A DNA stretch of 64,000 bases, taken from assembly GCF_000739615.1 (NCBI RefSeq), contig NZ_BATP01000004.1, positions 1-64,000 of the forward strand. The letters are read 5' to 3'. This DNA comes from Haloferula sp. BvORR071. Lineage in GTDB: Bacteria > Verrucomicrobiota > Verrucomicrobiia > Verrucomicrobiales > Akkermansiaceae. How positions within the stretch are numbered: position 1 is the stretch's first letter; each line of letters opens with the position of its first letter. Position numbers and translations under genes: made by a program. Below are positions 25,635-35,365 of this stretch, one piece after another. The notes beneath the pieces are model-generated. The model was given only the letters and a program-made list of their open reading frames with translations, did no database searches and was not told where the DNA came from.

Positions 25635-27485
25635 ATGTCACGACCCTTCTTCCTTCGCGCGCTCGCGCTGTGCTGTTTGTCGCTGGCCGCGGCCGATGCT
25701 GCACCCGCCGAGCCTTTGCTAGGTAGCGCGGCCGCGAAGAGCGAGTCCGCCCAAGTCAGCTTTGAAACGTCGGACAAAGGCCTCGCCATCAAGATCCTTC
25801 CCGGCGGTGACGGCTACCCCGGCCTGTCCCTGGTTCCCGCGAATGGCAAAGTCTTCGACCTTTCGGCCCACGGCCATGTGGATGCCACCTTCACCAACAC
25901 GGGCAAGGTGCCGGTCGATATCGCATTGCGGGTGGACAACGCCGGGGACTGGCAGAATGAGCCTTGGAACACCGAAAACCTATCGGTCGCACCCGGACAA
26001 CAGGCGACGCTGCATTTGGTGTTCGGGCATTCCTACGGGCGGAAGAAGGGCTATGCGCTGAATCCAAAGGAGGTGGTGCGCCTATTGATCTTCACGGGGA
26101 AGACGGAGCAGGAGAAGGCCTTCCGGATTGATTCGATCATTGCAGGCGGTGAGCGGGGAGAGAAGCCGGAAGAGTCACCGGAGCAGGTGCGGTTACTGCC
26201 GGAGAAGGGAGCGATTTTTCCGGCTCCGCTGCACATCGAGGGACGGGATGGGGGCAATGGCGCGATGGACTCGATCACCAGCGTCAGGGCCAGTTTCCCG
26301 AACGCTGAGTCGCAGGTAGCACTGAGACCGGAGGAAGGGCGTTGGGATCTCTCGCAGTGCATGCAAGTGGTGGTGACGCTGCGAAACGAAGGCGGGAAGC
26401 CGGTGCGGCCGCGCTTAGGACTGGAGAGCAACGGCGGCCCGACGGATACGGTGCAGGGTGAGGAACTGGCAGCCCGGAAGAGCAAGGAGTATGCAGTGTC
26501 CTTCATTCCGAAGAAACCTTGGCTGGGACGACCGGACTATGCGGGCAAGGGTGAGACAGCAGTCGAGGGAAGGGGCTCGCGCTTCACGAGTGATGCGGTG
26601 GCGGCAGTGGTGATCTCGGCGGGAGTGGCGGACGCCAAGTTAGCGATCACTTCGATCACAGCGGATGCCCCGGCGGCCAAGCTGCCGGAGTGGCTGGGGA
26701 AACGCCCGCCGGTGGAGGGCGAATGGGTACAGACCTTTGCGGAGGAGTTCGACGGAAATGCGGTCAATGAGAAGCAGTGGAACGTGCATGCGGCGAACTA
26801 CTGGGACAAGGTGAGCTGGTTCAGCCGGGACAACGTGATCGTGGGCGGAGGGGCGGCGAAGCTGCGCTACGAGAAGCGAACGGGGCATCACAATGATGAT
26901 CCGAAAGAGAAGGAGTTCCACTACGCGACCGGTTTCCTGGACACCTTTGGCAAGTGGACTCAGCGCTATGGCTACTATGAAGTGCGGGTGAAGCTGCCGA
27001 CGGCACCGGGGTTGTGGCCGGCCTTCTGGTTGATGCCGGAGCGCGGCAAGGATGTGGGCGAGCAATGGCAGCGTCAGGATACGGGAAATGGCGGGATGGA
27101 GTTTGACGTGATCGAGCACCTCACGCGCTGGGGGCCATGCCGGAACAACATCGCGATGCACTGGGATGGCTACGGGGAAGAGCACAAGCAGCTTGGCACA
27201 GACCGGATCTACATGCAGCCGGACAAGGATGGCTACGTGACCGGCGGGCTGCTGTGGCTGCCCGGCCAGGCGATCTACTACGTGAACGGCAGTGAGACAG
27301 CCCGCTGGGAGAGCCCGCGGATTTCAAGCGTGCCGTCGTGTTTGCTATTCACTTTGCCACAGGGCGGCTGGGACAATAGCGCGATGGACGATAGCAAGCT
27401 GCCGGATGTTTTCACCATCGACTACGTGAGGATCTGGCAGCGGAAGGATCTGGCATCCCAGGCCGATGGGCCCAAGAATCCGTGA
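25635..27485 (+). CDS. Secreted glycoside hydrolase family 16 (agarase/carrageenase/laminarinase-like)
   Basis: 616 residues with a signal peptide (PFFLRALALCCLSLAAADA). Residues about 40-350 form two beta-sandwich-like modules resembling those preceding agarases. The GH16 domain runs from about 365 (EGEWVQTFAEEFDG) to the end, with the catalytic ExDxxE in GGMEFDVIEH at about 487-493, and LWPAFWLMPE and FTIDYVRIWQ typical of the family. It should hydrolyse a beta-1,3 or beta-1,4 galactan or glucan outside the cell. The methyltransferase gene overlaps its stop codon. Confidence 0.85.
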   Translation: MSRPFFLRALALCCLSLAAADAAPAEPLLGSAAAKSESAQVSFETSDKGLAIKILPGGDGYPGLSLVPANGKVFDLSAHGHVDATFTNTGKVPVDIALRVDNAGDWQNEPWNTENLSVAPGQQATLHLVFGHSYGRKKGYALNPKEVVRLLIFTGKTEQEKAFRIDSIIAGGERGEKPEESPEQVRLLPEKGAIFPAPLHIEGRDGGNGAMDSITSVRASFPNAESQVALRPEEGRWDLSQCMQVVVTLRNEGGKPVRPRLGLESNGGPTDTVQGEELAARKSKEYAVSFIPKKPWLGRPDYAGKGETAVEGRGSRFTSDAVAAVVISAGVADAKLAITSITADAPAAKLPEWLGKRPPVEGEWVQTFAEEFDGNAVNEKQWNVHAANYWDKVSWFSRDNVIVGGGAAKLRYEKRTGHHNDDPKEKEFHYATGFLDTFGKWTQRYGYYEVRVKLPTAPGLWPAFWLMPERGKDVGEQWQRQDTGNGGMEFDVIEHLTRWGPCRNNIAMHWDGYGEEHKQLGTDRIYMQPDKDGYVTGGLLWLPGQAIYYVNGSETARWESPRISSVPSCLLFTLPQGGWDNSAMDDSKLPDVFTIDYVRIWQRKDLASQADGPKNP

Positions 27486-28087
27486 GCATGGAGCCTTCCG
27501 AGACAGCCGACCACTACGATCAAATCGCCCGTTGGTGGCAGGGCAACGTTCCACCTACGTATGGGCTGGCAGCACTGGAGCGGGCGCTGCGCTTTGCGAA
27601 GAAGGAAGGTGCCTCGCTGGATGTCGGCTGTGGTAGCGAGGGGCGCTTCATGAAGGTGCAGCGGGCACACGGTTTTGCGCCGGAGGGGCTGGATGTCTCA
27701 CCGGCGATGGTCGAGTTGGCGCGCGAGCGCGATCCTGAGGCGGTCTTTTATACGGCGGATGTCAGCACTTGGGAGGTGCCGCGGAAGTATGTCTTCATCT
27801 CGGCGTGGGATAGCACCTTTCATTTGCCCTTGGATTTGCAGGAGCCGGTTCTGCGGAAGCTATGCGCGGCCTTGGGGCCGGCGGGAGTGATTCTCTTCAC
27901 CTGCGGTGGAGGGGAGGCGGGTGAGATCAAGGGCTCCTTCCAGGGGCAGGATTTCGAGTATAGCACGCTGGGGGTGGAGGCCTTTGTGCGGATCCTCGAT
28001 GAGTGCGGCTGCTTCTGCCGTCATTTGGAGTATGACCAGTATCCCGAGGGACATGTGGTCATCATCGGCGCGAGGAAGGCGAACTGA
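27482..28087 (+). CDS. Class I SAM-dependent methyltransferase
   Basis: About 201 residues from GTG 27482, whose codon overlaps the GH16 stop (GTGA); ATG 27488 is an alternative. The Rossmann methyltransferase motif I is LDVGCGSEGRF (about 45-55), motif II includes GLDVSPAMVELAR, and a strand-4 motif is in YVFISAWDSTFHLP. The substrate is unknown. The overlap with GH16 suggests shared expression, but a cytoplasmic methyltransferase and a secreted glycosidase have no evident common substrate. Confidence 0.82.
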   Translation: MSMEPSETADHYDQIARWWQGNVPPTYGLAALERALRFAKKEGASLDVGCGSEGRFMKVQRAHGFAPEGLDVSPAMVELARERDPEAVFYTADVSTWEVPRKYVFISAWDSTFHLPLDLQEPVLRKLCAALGPAGVILFTCGGGEAGEIKGSFQGQDFEYSTLGVEAFVRILDECGCFCRHLEYDQYPEGHVVIIGARKAN

Positions 28088-28117
28088 CCTCAACGCGCCC
28101 CCTCGAAATTTAGCAGG

Positions 28118-28987
28118 CTACTTGTCTTCCCCCTTCGCCGGGATGGCAGGCTTCAGGTTCACCATCCATTCATTGAAGCGATCCAGCCAACCGTAGACCG
28201 GGCCGGTCTTGCCCTTGCGGTAACCAAAGCCGTGGCCGCCATCCGTGTAGAGGTGAAGCTCCACCGGCACACCTGCGTGTTTGAAGTCCAGATAGACCTT
28301 GGTGAGACCTTCGGAGATATCGGGCCGATCATTGATCGAAGCGCACAGGAAGGCTGGCGGTGAGTCCTTCGAGGGCACGATGCGGCTGGTGCCGCCCGGA
28401 TAGATCAGCGCTTGGAACGCAGGCCGATCGCTGAAGCGATCCAAGGGATCGGCGGCATCCGGCTTTCCGGCATCATAGTTCATGCTTGCGGCTGAACAAA
28501 GCTCACCGCCTGCGGAAAAGCCCATCACTCCGAGCGTGTCGGGATTCACGTTCCACTCGCTCGCGCGGCTACGAACTAAACGGATGGCGCGCTGGAGGTC
28601 CGGCACTGCATCCCCATCAATACTGTAGGTCGAGCCGGTCTCCCGGGCCAAGCGGTACTTCACGACGAAGGCGGCGATGCCGTGCTCCGAAAGCCACTCG
28701 CCGATATTCTTGCCTTCGAAGGTGACCTGCAACTCGCGATGCCCGCCGCCGGGTGCGACGACGACAGCCGCCCCGGTGGCCTTATCCTTCGCCGGAAGAT
28801 AAGGCGTAATACTCGGCTTGTGGACGGTGGTGACTTTCTGATCGCCATTCGCGGAGGTGATCACGACCTCGGGATCGGTCTTCCCCTCCGATCCGGGGGC
28901 CCCGTCGGGCCAGATCAGGATGGGGTCAGAGGCATCGGCGGCATGGAGCGGGGCAGCCAACAGGAACAAGGAGAGGAGAGCTTTCAT
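28118..28987 (-). CDS. Secreted alpha/beta-hydrolase, acetylxylan-esterase-like
   Basis: 289 residues with a signal peptide (MKALLSLFLLAAPLHAADA). The alpha/beta-hydrolase fold is shown by AAVVVAPGGGHRELQ (oxyanion region), the nucleophile in GVMGFSAGGELCS and the histidine in YTDGGHGFGYRKG near the end, with an acid around DRPDISEGL. It resembles the BD-FAE/Axe-type esterases which strip acetyl or acyl groups from polysaccharides. It precedes nothing on its own strand and follows the DUF1552 gene by 29 bp, so the transcripts may be joined. Confidence 0.8.
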   Translation of the reverse strand: MKALLSLFLLAAPLHAADASDPILIWPDGAPGSEGKTDPEVVITSANGDQKVTTVHKPSITPYLPAKDKATGAAVVVAPGGGHRELQVTFEGKNIGEWLSEHGIAAFVVKYRLARETGSTYSIDGDAVPDLQRAIRLVRSRASEWNVNPDTLGVMGFSAGGELCSAASMNYDAGKPDAADPLDRFSDRPAFQALIYPGGTSRIVPSKDSPPAFLCASINDRPDISEGLTKVYLDFKHAGVPVELHLYTDGGHGFGYRKGKTGPVYGWLDRFNEWMVNLKPAIPAKGEDK

Positions 28988-29016
28988 GATATTGGGATGA
29001 AGATGAGAGATAGGGA

Positions 29017-30381
29017 TCAGATTCCAGAGAGGCGGGCGGTGCTGTCGCCAAAGCGGTCGAGGGCAGGCACGCCGGCATGGTCGAGCATGTTAAGGTAGAG
29101 GTTGCACATCGGCTTGGAGCCGGCCTCCACATGGCGTCCCGGATGAAGCATCCCTCCCCCATTCCCCGCGAGGACCACGGGCAAATCGGTATGAGTATGA
29201 CGGTTGCCATCCGAATTGCCGCAGCCGTAAACGATCATGGAATTGTGCAGCAGCGATTGCCCGTCTGCGTCTTTCTTGGACTCCAGCATGCCGAGAAACT
29301 CGGCAAAGCGTTCGGCGTAGAAACGATCGATCAGTGCCACCTTGGCAATCATCTCGGCATTGTCGCGATGGTGGGAAAGCGAGTGGTGGCCCTCGGAGAC
29401 TTCGATCTCCGGGAAGGAGCGGTTGCTGCCATCGTGAGCCAGCAATAGCGACGCAACCCGAGTGGCATCCGTCTCAAAGGACAGCGCCATCATCTCGAAC
29501 ATCAGACGGATGTAGTCATCGTAGCGGGCGGGTATACCCTCCGGCGTGACGGTCTCCGGATCCGGGATGGCGGAGAATTTCTCCGCCGTGACGATGCGCT
29601 GTTCGATTTCCCGCAGGCCGGTCAGATACTCATCCAGCTTGTCCTGGTCGCGGCGGCCCAACTCGGCCTGCACCGCCTTCGCGTCGTCCATCACGAAATC
29701 GAGAATGGAGTGCTGTTGGGCACGGCGCAGCGCGAGATTGTCGTTGCGCTCGCCATGCGCACCCGCGCCGAAAAGCCGCTCGAAGATAAGACGCGGGTTG
29801 GACTCCGGGGACAACGGTGAGCTCGGCGAGCGCCAGGAGATATTCGACTCGTAGGCGCAGGAGTAGCCTGAGTCGCAGCCACCGGACTTCCGGTGGGGAT
29901 CGGTCGAGAATTCCAGGGAGGCGAAGCGGGTGCGGGTGCCGATGTGATTCGCGGCGACCTGGTCGATCGAGATACCGGCATGGATGTCACTCCCGGAGGT
30001 CTTCTTGACACGGACCCCGGTGAGAAAGGTGCCATTCGCTCGGGCGTGGTCACCGCCACCGTCCGCTCCGGCTTCAGCGTTCTTGTGATCAAGGCCCGAG
30101 ATGACCTGTACCCGGTGGCGCAGCGACTCCAAGGGCGCGAGGGTCTTGCCGAAGCTGAAGTCCGCCCCGCTACCAAGCGGCTTCCAATCCTTCTGGATCG
30201 CACCATTCGGGAAATAGATGAAGGCCATGCGCAGCGGCATGCCGCTGGCAGTGGTGGCTACGGCCGGAGCGGCCCCGGCGGCGGCAAGCGCGCGACCGCC
30301 CAGGGTCGACTCAAATGCGGGAAGAGCGATGCAGGCTCCGATTCCGCGGAGGAAATTGCGGCGACTGGATTCAAGCTTCAT
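29017..30381 (-). CDS. DUF1552 domain secreted protein
   Basis: 454 residues with a twin-arginine-like N-terminus (SSRRNFLRGIGACIALPAFE). The sequence matches DUF1552: RMAFIYFPNGAIQKDW, HRVQVISGLDHKNAE, DQVAANHIGTRTRFASLEF, SCAYESNISWRSP and LHNSMIVYGCGNSDGNRH. It belongs to a sulfatase/phosphatase-like exported group of unknown function. Its ATG overlaps the stop of the DUF1587/1592-type cytochrome (ATGA 30378-30381), the usual gene pair in Verrucomicrobia and Planctomycetes, so the two very likely act together. Confidence 0.85.
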   Translation of the reverse strand: MKLESSRRNFLRGIGACIALPAFESTLGGRALAAAGAAPAVATTASGMPLRMAFIYFPNGAIQKDWKPLGSGADFSFGKTLAPLESLRHRVQVISGLDHKNAEAGADGGGDHARANGTFLTGVRVKKTSGSDIHAGISIDQVAANHIGTRTRFASLEFSTDPHRKSGGCDSGYSCAYESNISWRSPSSPLSPESNPRLIFERLFGAGAHGERNDNLALRRAQQHSILDFVMDDAKAVQAELGRRDQDKLDEYLTGLREIEQRIVTAEKFSAIPDPETVTPEGIPARYDDYIRLMFEMMALSFETDATRVASLLLAHDGSNRSFPEIEVSEGHHSLSHHRDNAEMIAKVALIDRFYAERFAEFLGMLESKKDADGQSLLHNSMIVYGCGNSDGNRHTHTDLPVVLAGNGGGMLHPGRHVEAGSKPMCNLYLNMLDHAGVPALDRFGDSTARLSGI

Positions 30382-32918
30382 GGGTTGCGGCGTTGGCTTC
30401 TCTGGAATGGCGTGGACTCGACGATTCCGGTGATGAGATCTGAGAATTCCCCGTTGGATTGGCGCAGCTTCTCCACCAGCGCATCCACCGTGAGGATGTC
30501 GCAGGCTTCGGGCCCGCGACCCAGCGAGTAGGTCAGCAGCTTCTCCGTCAGGCAGCGGTAGAAGTCGTCCCGCCGGAAAGTGACGAGCACATGTTTGAGC
30601 TCTTTCACGTCCGCGAAGGTTTCGCCGGTGATCAGTTTACCGGCAGGTGGTCCAAGGTCGGCCCCGAGTTCACGGTCGCGCCAGCGGCCCATCGCGTTGA
30701 AGTTTTCGAAGGCAAGGCCAAGCGGGTCCATCCGGTCATGGCAGGACGAGCACAGCGGCTTCTCGCGATGCAAGGCCAAGGCTTCGCGCAAGGAGCGCTC
30801 GGTCCCGTCGTGGCCCTTCCCGGAGGCCTCAAGCGAAGGAATGTTAGGCGGCGGCGGCGGTGGCGGGCTGCCCAGGATATTGTCGAGGATGAAGAGCCCC
30901 CGCTTCACGGGTGAGGTGCGGGTCGGATTAGAAGTCACCGCAAGCACGGTGCCCATGGTCAGCACACCGCCGCGCAGGCTCTCCGGCGGCAGCTTCACCA
31001 GGCGCATCTCATCACCGCGGACGCCGGGTACCCCGTAGTATTCGGCGAGTTCCTGGTTCAAGAAGGTGGAGTCGTTTTCCACCAGGCTCAGGACGCTGCC
31101 ATTGGTCTTCAGCAGATGGCTGAAAAGCATCTCCGCTTCGCGGCGCATGGCACTTCGCAGCGAGCCCTTGAACTCCGCTTTGTTATTGTTGTTGCCGGAC
31201 TTCGCCCGCAGTTCGGCGAGTTCCTGGCGCAGCCGTTCCACTTCGGCCTCATCGTGGCTCGCTTCGGCCTGATCGATCGCGAGATTGATCCGCTGCTTGG
31301 CCGCATTGTTTTCACGGATTTGCTTCTCCACGCCGTTGTCACGGGCCTGCACGACCCGCGCATCAATGCTGACGCCTTCCACGTCCCGCGTTTGCAACCA
31401 CTGCCCGGCGAAGTTCTTCACGAACTCGGCGGACTTCTCGTCCTGAATCATCCTAGAGATCTGCCCGCGCAGTCCCTTCCTCAGCTCTCCGCGCTCGGCG
31501 AGCTGGAGCAGAGTCTCGTCCGGCATGGTGGACCAGAGGAAGTAAGAGAGGCGGGATGCCAGCGCCCACTCGTCGATCAAGGGATGAGACGCCGGATCCG
31601 CCTCTGGTAGTGTTTTCTCGATCCGGAAGAGGAAGCGTGGCGAAGCAATCACCGCCGTCATCGCCCGGGCAATACCCTTCTCGAAACTGCCGCCGGGCGC
31701 GGATGCAGACTCCATGGCCAGCCCCGCGAGCTTCCCGATCGTGCGTTCATCCACCGGGCAGCGGAAGGCGCGACCGGCGAAGCTGCCCAGGATTTCCCGG
31801 GCATAGGCCAAGCGCTCCGCCTCGTCGGCGGGCGGCTCGGGCCGCGGGAAGAACTTGCTGTAATCTTTTGGCGGAATGGAGAACTCCGGTTCCAGTGGCC
31901 CGACCAAGGTCACGCCTTGAAAACCCAGGTCCACGCTGGTCCTCCCCTCAGGCGAGCTGTGGGAGACCTCGTCGTATTTCACCAGTGGCTTGATGGTGAG
32001 GCGCAAGGCATGCTTGCCTGCTTCCCATTTCACCGCGGTAGCGCAGTCGAGCTTACTACCCTGCACCCACTTGAGTTCCTTCTTCAGCTCGCTCTTGCCA
32101 TCCACGAGCCACTCCACGTCCGCCCGGCCTGGATCGAAGGCATAGGAGCGGCGGACCGGGGAATTCAGCACGACGCGGTAAGTCCCGGCCTGAGCTATGT
32201 CCACCGTCGCCATGATGTCCGCGGACTCATAGAGAGAAACATTCAGCTCGCCGTAGGAGCCATCCCGGGCTCCTTGCCCATTGAAGTAGTGGGCCTCCAC
32301 CTGCCTCTCGGGGGCAACCCTCCGCTCCGTGGGGACAGCCCGTGTGACGATTGTCTCCGCAGCCTGCAGGTATTTCTCCAACAGCATCGGCGAGGTGGAC
32401 AGGACATCACCGATCGTGTCGAAGCCGTAGCCGGTATCGTCGGCGGGAAACTCCTCGTCGGTCCGGAAGTCGATGCCAATCAGGTCGCGGACGGTGTTCC
32501 GGTATTCCACTCGGTTCAGGCGTCGTAGCGTTACCCGGCCGGGATCGGGATGATCAGGATCGAGTTTCAGCGCGTCCCGTTTGATCCAGTTCTCCAGCTT
32601 TGAAAATTCGTCGGCGGGAATCCTCGGCTTCTTCGCCGGCGGCATGGTCCCGCTGCGAATATTCTTCAAGGCGCGCACCCACAGATCGGTCTGCTTCAAC
32701 AGCTCCCGGGTAGACCCGAAGGCATCAAAGGCCACCTTCCCCTTGTCCTCGCCTTCCCCATGACACTGATAGCAGTGATCCTCAAGGATCGGCAGGATAT
32801 CCCGTTCAAATTCCCCGGCCTGTTCCTCCTCTGCAGCGGCCTGCAAGCAGCCCGCGCCTAGCATCGCAGCGAAGGCCGATCTTTTTTGGAGCAAGGATCC
32901 AAGGACCAAAAACAACAT
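30378..32918 (-). CDS. Large exported cytochrome with DUF1587/DUF1592/DUF1588/DUF1585 domains
   Basis: 846 residues from ATG 32918 with a hydrophobic leader. The first haem-type site is HCYQCHGEG (about 45-51). Then come DUF1587 (LRRLNRVEYRNTVRDLIGID), DUF1592 (LASRLSYFLWSTMPDETLL), DUF1588 (SNPTRTSPVKRGLFILDNILG plus the second site CSSCHDRMDPLGLAFENF) and DUF1585 near the end (LTYSLGRGPEACD). A charged coiled-coil insert with AIDQAEASHDEAEVERLRQE and GNNNN lies around 570-620 and is not usual. It is coupled to the DUF1552 gene. Role unknown; an electron-transfer or sugar-oxidation role is a common guess. Confidence 0.85.
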   Translation of the reverse strand: MLFLVLGSLLQKRSAFAAMLGAGCLQAAAEEEQAGEFERDILPILEDHCYQCHGEGEDKGKVAFDAFGSTRELLKQTDLWVRALKNIRSGTMPPAKKPRIPADEFSKLENWIKRDALKLDPDHPDPGRVTLRRLNRVEYRNTVRDLIGIDFRTDEEFPADDTGYGFDTIGDVLSTSPMLLEKYLQAAETIVTRAVPTERRVAPERQVEAHYFNGQGARDGSYGELNVSLYESADIMATVDIAQAGTYRVVLNSPVRRSYAFDPGRADVEWLVDGKSELKKELKWVQGSKLDCATAVKWEAGKHALRLTIKPLVKYDEVSHSSPEGRTSVDLGFQGVTLVGPLEPEFSIPPKDYSKFFPRPEPPADEAERLAYAREILGSFAGRAFRCPVDERTIGKLAGLAMESASAPGGSFEKGIARAMTAVIASPRFLFRIEKTLPEADPASHPLIDEWALASRLSYFLWSTMPDETLLQLAERGELRKGLRGQISRMIQDEKSAEFVKNFAGQWLQTRDVEGVSIDARVVQARDNGVEKQIRENNAAKQRINLAIDQAEASHDEAEVERLRQELAELRAKSGNNNNKAEFKGSLRSAMRREAEMLFSHLLKTNGSVLSLVENDSTFLNQELAEYYGVPGVRGDEMRLVKLPPESLRGGVLTMGTVLAVTSNPTRTSPVKRGLFILDNILGSPPPPPPPNIPSLEASGKGHDGTERSLREALALHREKPLCSSCHDRMDPLGLAFENFNAMGRWRDRELGADLGPPAGKLITGETFADVKELKHVLVTFRRDDFYRCLTEKLLTYSLGRGPEACDILTVDALVEKLRQSNGEFSDLITGIVESTPFQRSQRRNP

Positions 32919-33010
32919 GGATTCCAAATAAACGCAGATATGGACAAACGAGCTTACGGCGATCCTACATTTCGCTGCATGTCCACCCATCCGGGTAGTC
33001 ACACACAAAC

Positions 33011-33046
33011 ACAAAAGGGCGGCCCCTGCGAAGGAGCCGCCCTTGT
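33011..33046 (-). terminator. Terminator after the rhamnulose-phosphate aldolase gene
   Basis: AAGGGCGGC (33015-33023) and GCCGCCCTT (33036-33044) form a 9-bp stem. Read on the minus strand it ends in TTTTGTGTTT, as expected for the gene ending at 33085. Confidence 0.75.
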
Positions 33047-33084
33047 TATGAGTGCCTTGCGCTCAATCCGCCGCTCTGGATCGC

Positions 33085-35280
33085 CTAGCGCAGGAAGGCC
33101 TCGTGCAGGCCACCATCGACGGTGATGACCTGGCCGGTGGTCTTGCTGAGGCGGTTGGTGACGAGGAGGAAGTAGGCTTCCGCCTGGTCGGCCGGGGTGA
33201 TCGGGGCCTTGGTCAGGGTGCGGTCGGCGTAGAATTGCGCGAGCTTGCTGACGAGAGACTCGGTGGCTTCGTCCTCGGTGTAGGCGATGTTGTATTTCGC
33301 CAGCGAACCAATGACGCGGTCGCGCGGGAACATGGCCGAACCTTGGACTACGGTGGCCGGAGCGACGCCATTGACGCGGACCAGCGGGGCAAGCTCGATG
33401 GCGAGCTCGCGGACGAGGTGGTTCGCGGCGGCCTTGGAGGTGTCGTAGGCGAGGCTACCCTTCTTCGCGACGGCAGCGTTGGCGCTGGTGGTGAGGACGA
33501 GGTTGCCCTTGAGGCCTTGTTCCTTCCAGGTCTTCGCGGCTTCGTCGGCGACGTAGTAGGAACCGCTGACGTTGATGGCGAAGGTAAGCGCCCACTTGTC
33601 ATCCGGGATGTGGCCGGAGGTGTCGCTTGGCACGAAGATACCGGCGGTAACGCAGATGTGATCGAAGCCACCGTAAGCGAGCGAGACTTGGTCGAGCATC
33701 GCGCGGATGCTGGCGCGATCGGTGATGTTCGCGGCGAGGCCGATGGCCGGGCCGCAGCCAGAGATGCCGGTGCCGGCTACGCCGATGCCCAAGCCATACT
33801 TGTCGGTGATCTCCTTGGCGGTGGCCTCAGCGGCTTCCTTGTTGAGGTCGACGCAGACGATGTGCGCGCCTTCCTTCACAAGGCGATGAGCGGTTTCCTT
33901 GCCGATGCCGGAGCCGGCGCCGATGACGATGACCACCTGGCGGGCGAGCTCCTTCTCGGCGGGCATGCGCTGAAGCTTCGCTTCTTCAAGCAGCCAGTAT
34001 TCAATATCGAAGGCTTCCTGCTGCGGCAGCGAGATGTATTTGTCGATGGCCTCGGCGCCTCGCATCACTTCAACCGCACAGTTGTAGAACTCGGCGGTGA
34101 CGCGGGATTCAGACTTGTCCTTGCCCCAAGCCACCATGCCGAGACCTGGGATGAGGACCACGGTCGGATTCGGGTCGCGCATCGCCGGGCTGTTGGAGTG
34201 CTTGCAGGCGTTGTAGTAGGAGGCGTAGTCCTTGCGGTACTGCTCCAAACCAGCGCTGAGCTTGGCCTTGAGCGCGGCGGCGTCTTCGGTCTGCGGATTC
34301 CAGTCGACGTAGAGCGGCTTGATCTTGGTGCGCAGGAAGTGGTCCGGGCAGGAGGTGCCGAGCTCGGCGAGACGCGGGGCATCGGCGGAGTTGACGAAGC
34401 GCAGGATCTTGTCGTCGTCCTGCACGGTGCCGATGAAGCGCTTCTGCTGGGACACTTGGCCGCGGAGCCATGGCAAGATCGCGGCGAGGGTGGCCTGGCG
34501 TTGGGCTTCCGGGAGCGTCTGGTATTTCGCACCGCCGAAGGCTTTGGCGTCGCCGCCTTTGGCTTGGTACTTCTCGTCGATGTAGGCGGCAGCCTTCTCG
34601 ATGAACTCGAGGGTGCGGGTGTAGCAGACGACATCGTCATCATCCCAGGAGATGAAGCCGTGCTGACCCATCATGATCGCCTTCACCTTGGGATTGTTCT
34701 TCGCGATCTCCTGCATCGCGAGGCCGAGCTCGAAGCCCGGGCGCATCCACGGCACGTAGTCCATTTCGCCGCCGAAGATCTCCTGCGTGAGCTTCTGGCA
34801 ATTCGCCGAGGCAGCGATGGCGATGATCGCATTCGGATGCATGTGATCGACGTGTGCGCCGGGCAGGAAGCTGTGCAGCGGCGTGTCGATCGAGGAAGCA
34901 CGCGGGTTCAGGTTGAAGGTGGTGTGGAAGTACATCGCCACCATCTCGTCCTCGGCCTGCGACTTGAGGCCCTTGTCCGGGCGTGCGGCGTAGAGGCCCT
35001 GCATGGCGATCAGCTTGTCCTGATACAGCGAGGAGAAGTTGTCGCGCTTGCTGGTCCGGAGGTCGCCGCCAGAGCCCTTCACCCAAAGCACGGTGGTCTC
35101 TTCGCCTGTAAGCGGATCTCTCTCGGTGACCTTTGAAGAAGTGTTGCCGCCACCGGTGTTGGTGATGCGCTGGTCGGCTCCGAGAATGTTGGAACGGTAA
35201 ACCAAGCGACCGACGGGATCGAGCGCAGCGGCTTCGGGACCATTCCAGGAGAAATTGACGTGCTTAAAGTCAGCGGACAT
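33085..35280 (-). CDS. Bifunctional rhamnulose-1-phosphate aldolase / short-chain (lactaldehyde) dehydrogenase
   Basis: 731 residues. The N-terminal class II aldolase (about 1-440) shows ITNTGGGNTSSK, LWVKGSGGDL, HVDHMHPNAIIAIAAS with zinc-type histidines, and PGLGMVAWGKDKSE. The C-terminal short-chain dehydrogenase (about 465-731) shows VVIVIGAGSGIGKETAHRL (NAD site), a serine in LTTSANAAV and the YxxxK motif YDTSKAA. The usual product of this fusion splits L-rhamnulose 1-phosphate to DHAP and lactaldehyde and oxidises the latter. Divergent from a DeoR regulator and 0.9 kb from rhaB, so it belongs to a rhamnose locus. No rhamnose isomerase gene is visible here. Confidence 0.88.
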   Translation of the reverse strand: MSADFKHVNFSWNGPEAAALDPVGRLVYRSNILGADQRITNTGGGNTSSKVTERDPLTGEETTVLWVKGSGGDLRTSKRDNFSSLYQDKLIAMQGLYAARPDKGLKSQAEDEMVAMYFHTTFNLNPRASSIDTPLHSFLPGAHVDHMHPNAIIAIAASANCQKLTQEIFGGEMDYVPWMRPGFELGLAMQEIAKNNPKVKAIMMGQHGFISWDDDDVVCYTRTLEFIEKAAAYIDEKYQAKGGDAKAFGGAKYQTLPEAQRQATLAAILPWLRGQVSQQKRFIGTVQDDDKILRFVNSADAPRLAELGTSCPDHFLRTKIKPLYVDWNPQTEDAAALKAKLSAGLEQYRKDYASYYNACKHSNSPAMRDPNPTVVLIPGLGMVAWGKDKSESRVTAEFYNCAVEVMRGAEAIDKYISLPQQEAFDIEYWLLEEAKLQRMPAEKELARQVVIVIGAGSGIGKETAHRLVKEGAHIVCVDLNKEAAEATAKEITDKYGLGIGVAGTGISGCGPAIGLAANITDRASIRAMLDQVSLAYGGFDHICVTAGIFVPSDTSGHIPDDKWALTFAINVSGSYYVADEAAKTWKEQGLKGNLVLTTSANAAVAKKGSLAYDTSKAAANHLVRELAIELAPLVRVNGVAPATVVQGSAMFPRDRVIGSLAKYNIAYTEDEATESLVSKLAQFYADRTLTKAPITPADQAEAYFLLVTNRLSKTTGQVITVDGGLHEAFLR

Positions 35281-35365
35281 GGAGTGCTATTGAGTTTGCG
35301 ATTGACTGGAGCCGGGGATGCGGGACAAAACCCACGAAAGCAAGCAATTTCCCACAGAATCCCAC
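35281..35365. promoter_or_regulatory. Divergent regulatory region of the rhamnose locus
   Basis: An 85-bp gap between the aldolase-dehydrogenase gene and the DeoR regulator. It has three CCCAC-containing words (AAACCCACGAA, TTTCCCACAGA and TCCCACATG) that could be repeated DeoR sites. Autoregulation from this shared region would be normal for the family. The site assignment is inferred. Confidence 0.35.

Noticed and set aside
33052-35136. 694-aa plus-strand ORF opposite the rhamnulose-phosphate aldolase gene
   Set aside because: It is an antisense shadow; the minus gene has both aldolase and dehydrogenase motifs along its whole length.
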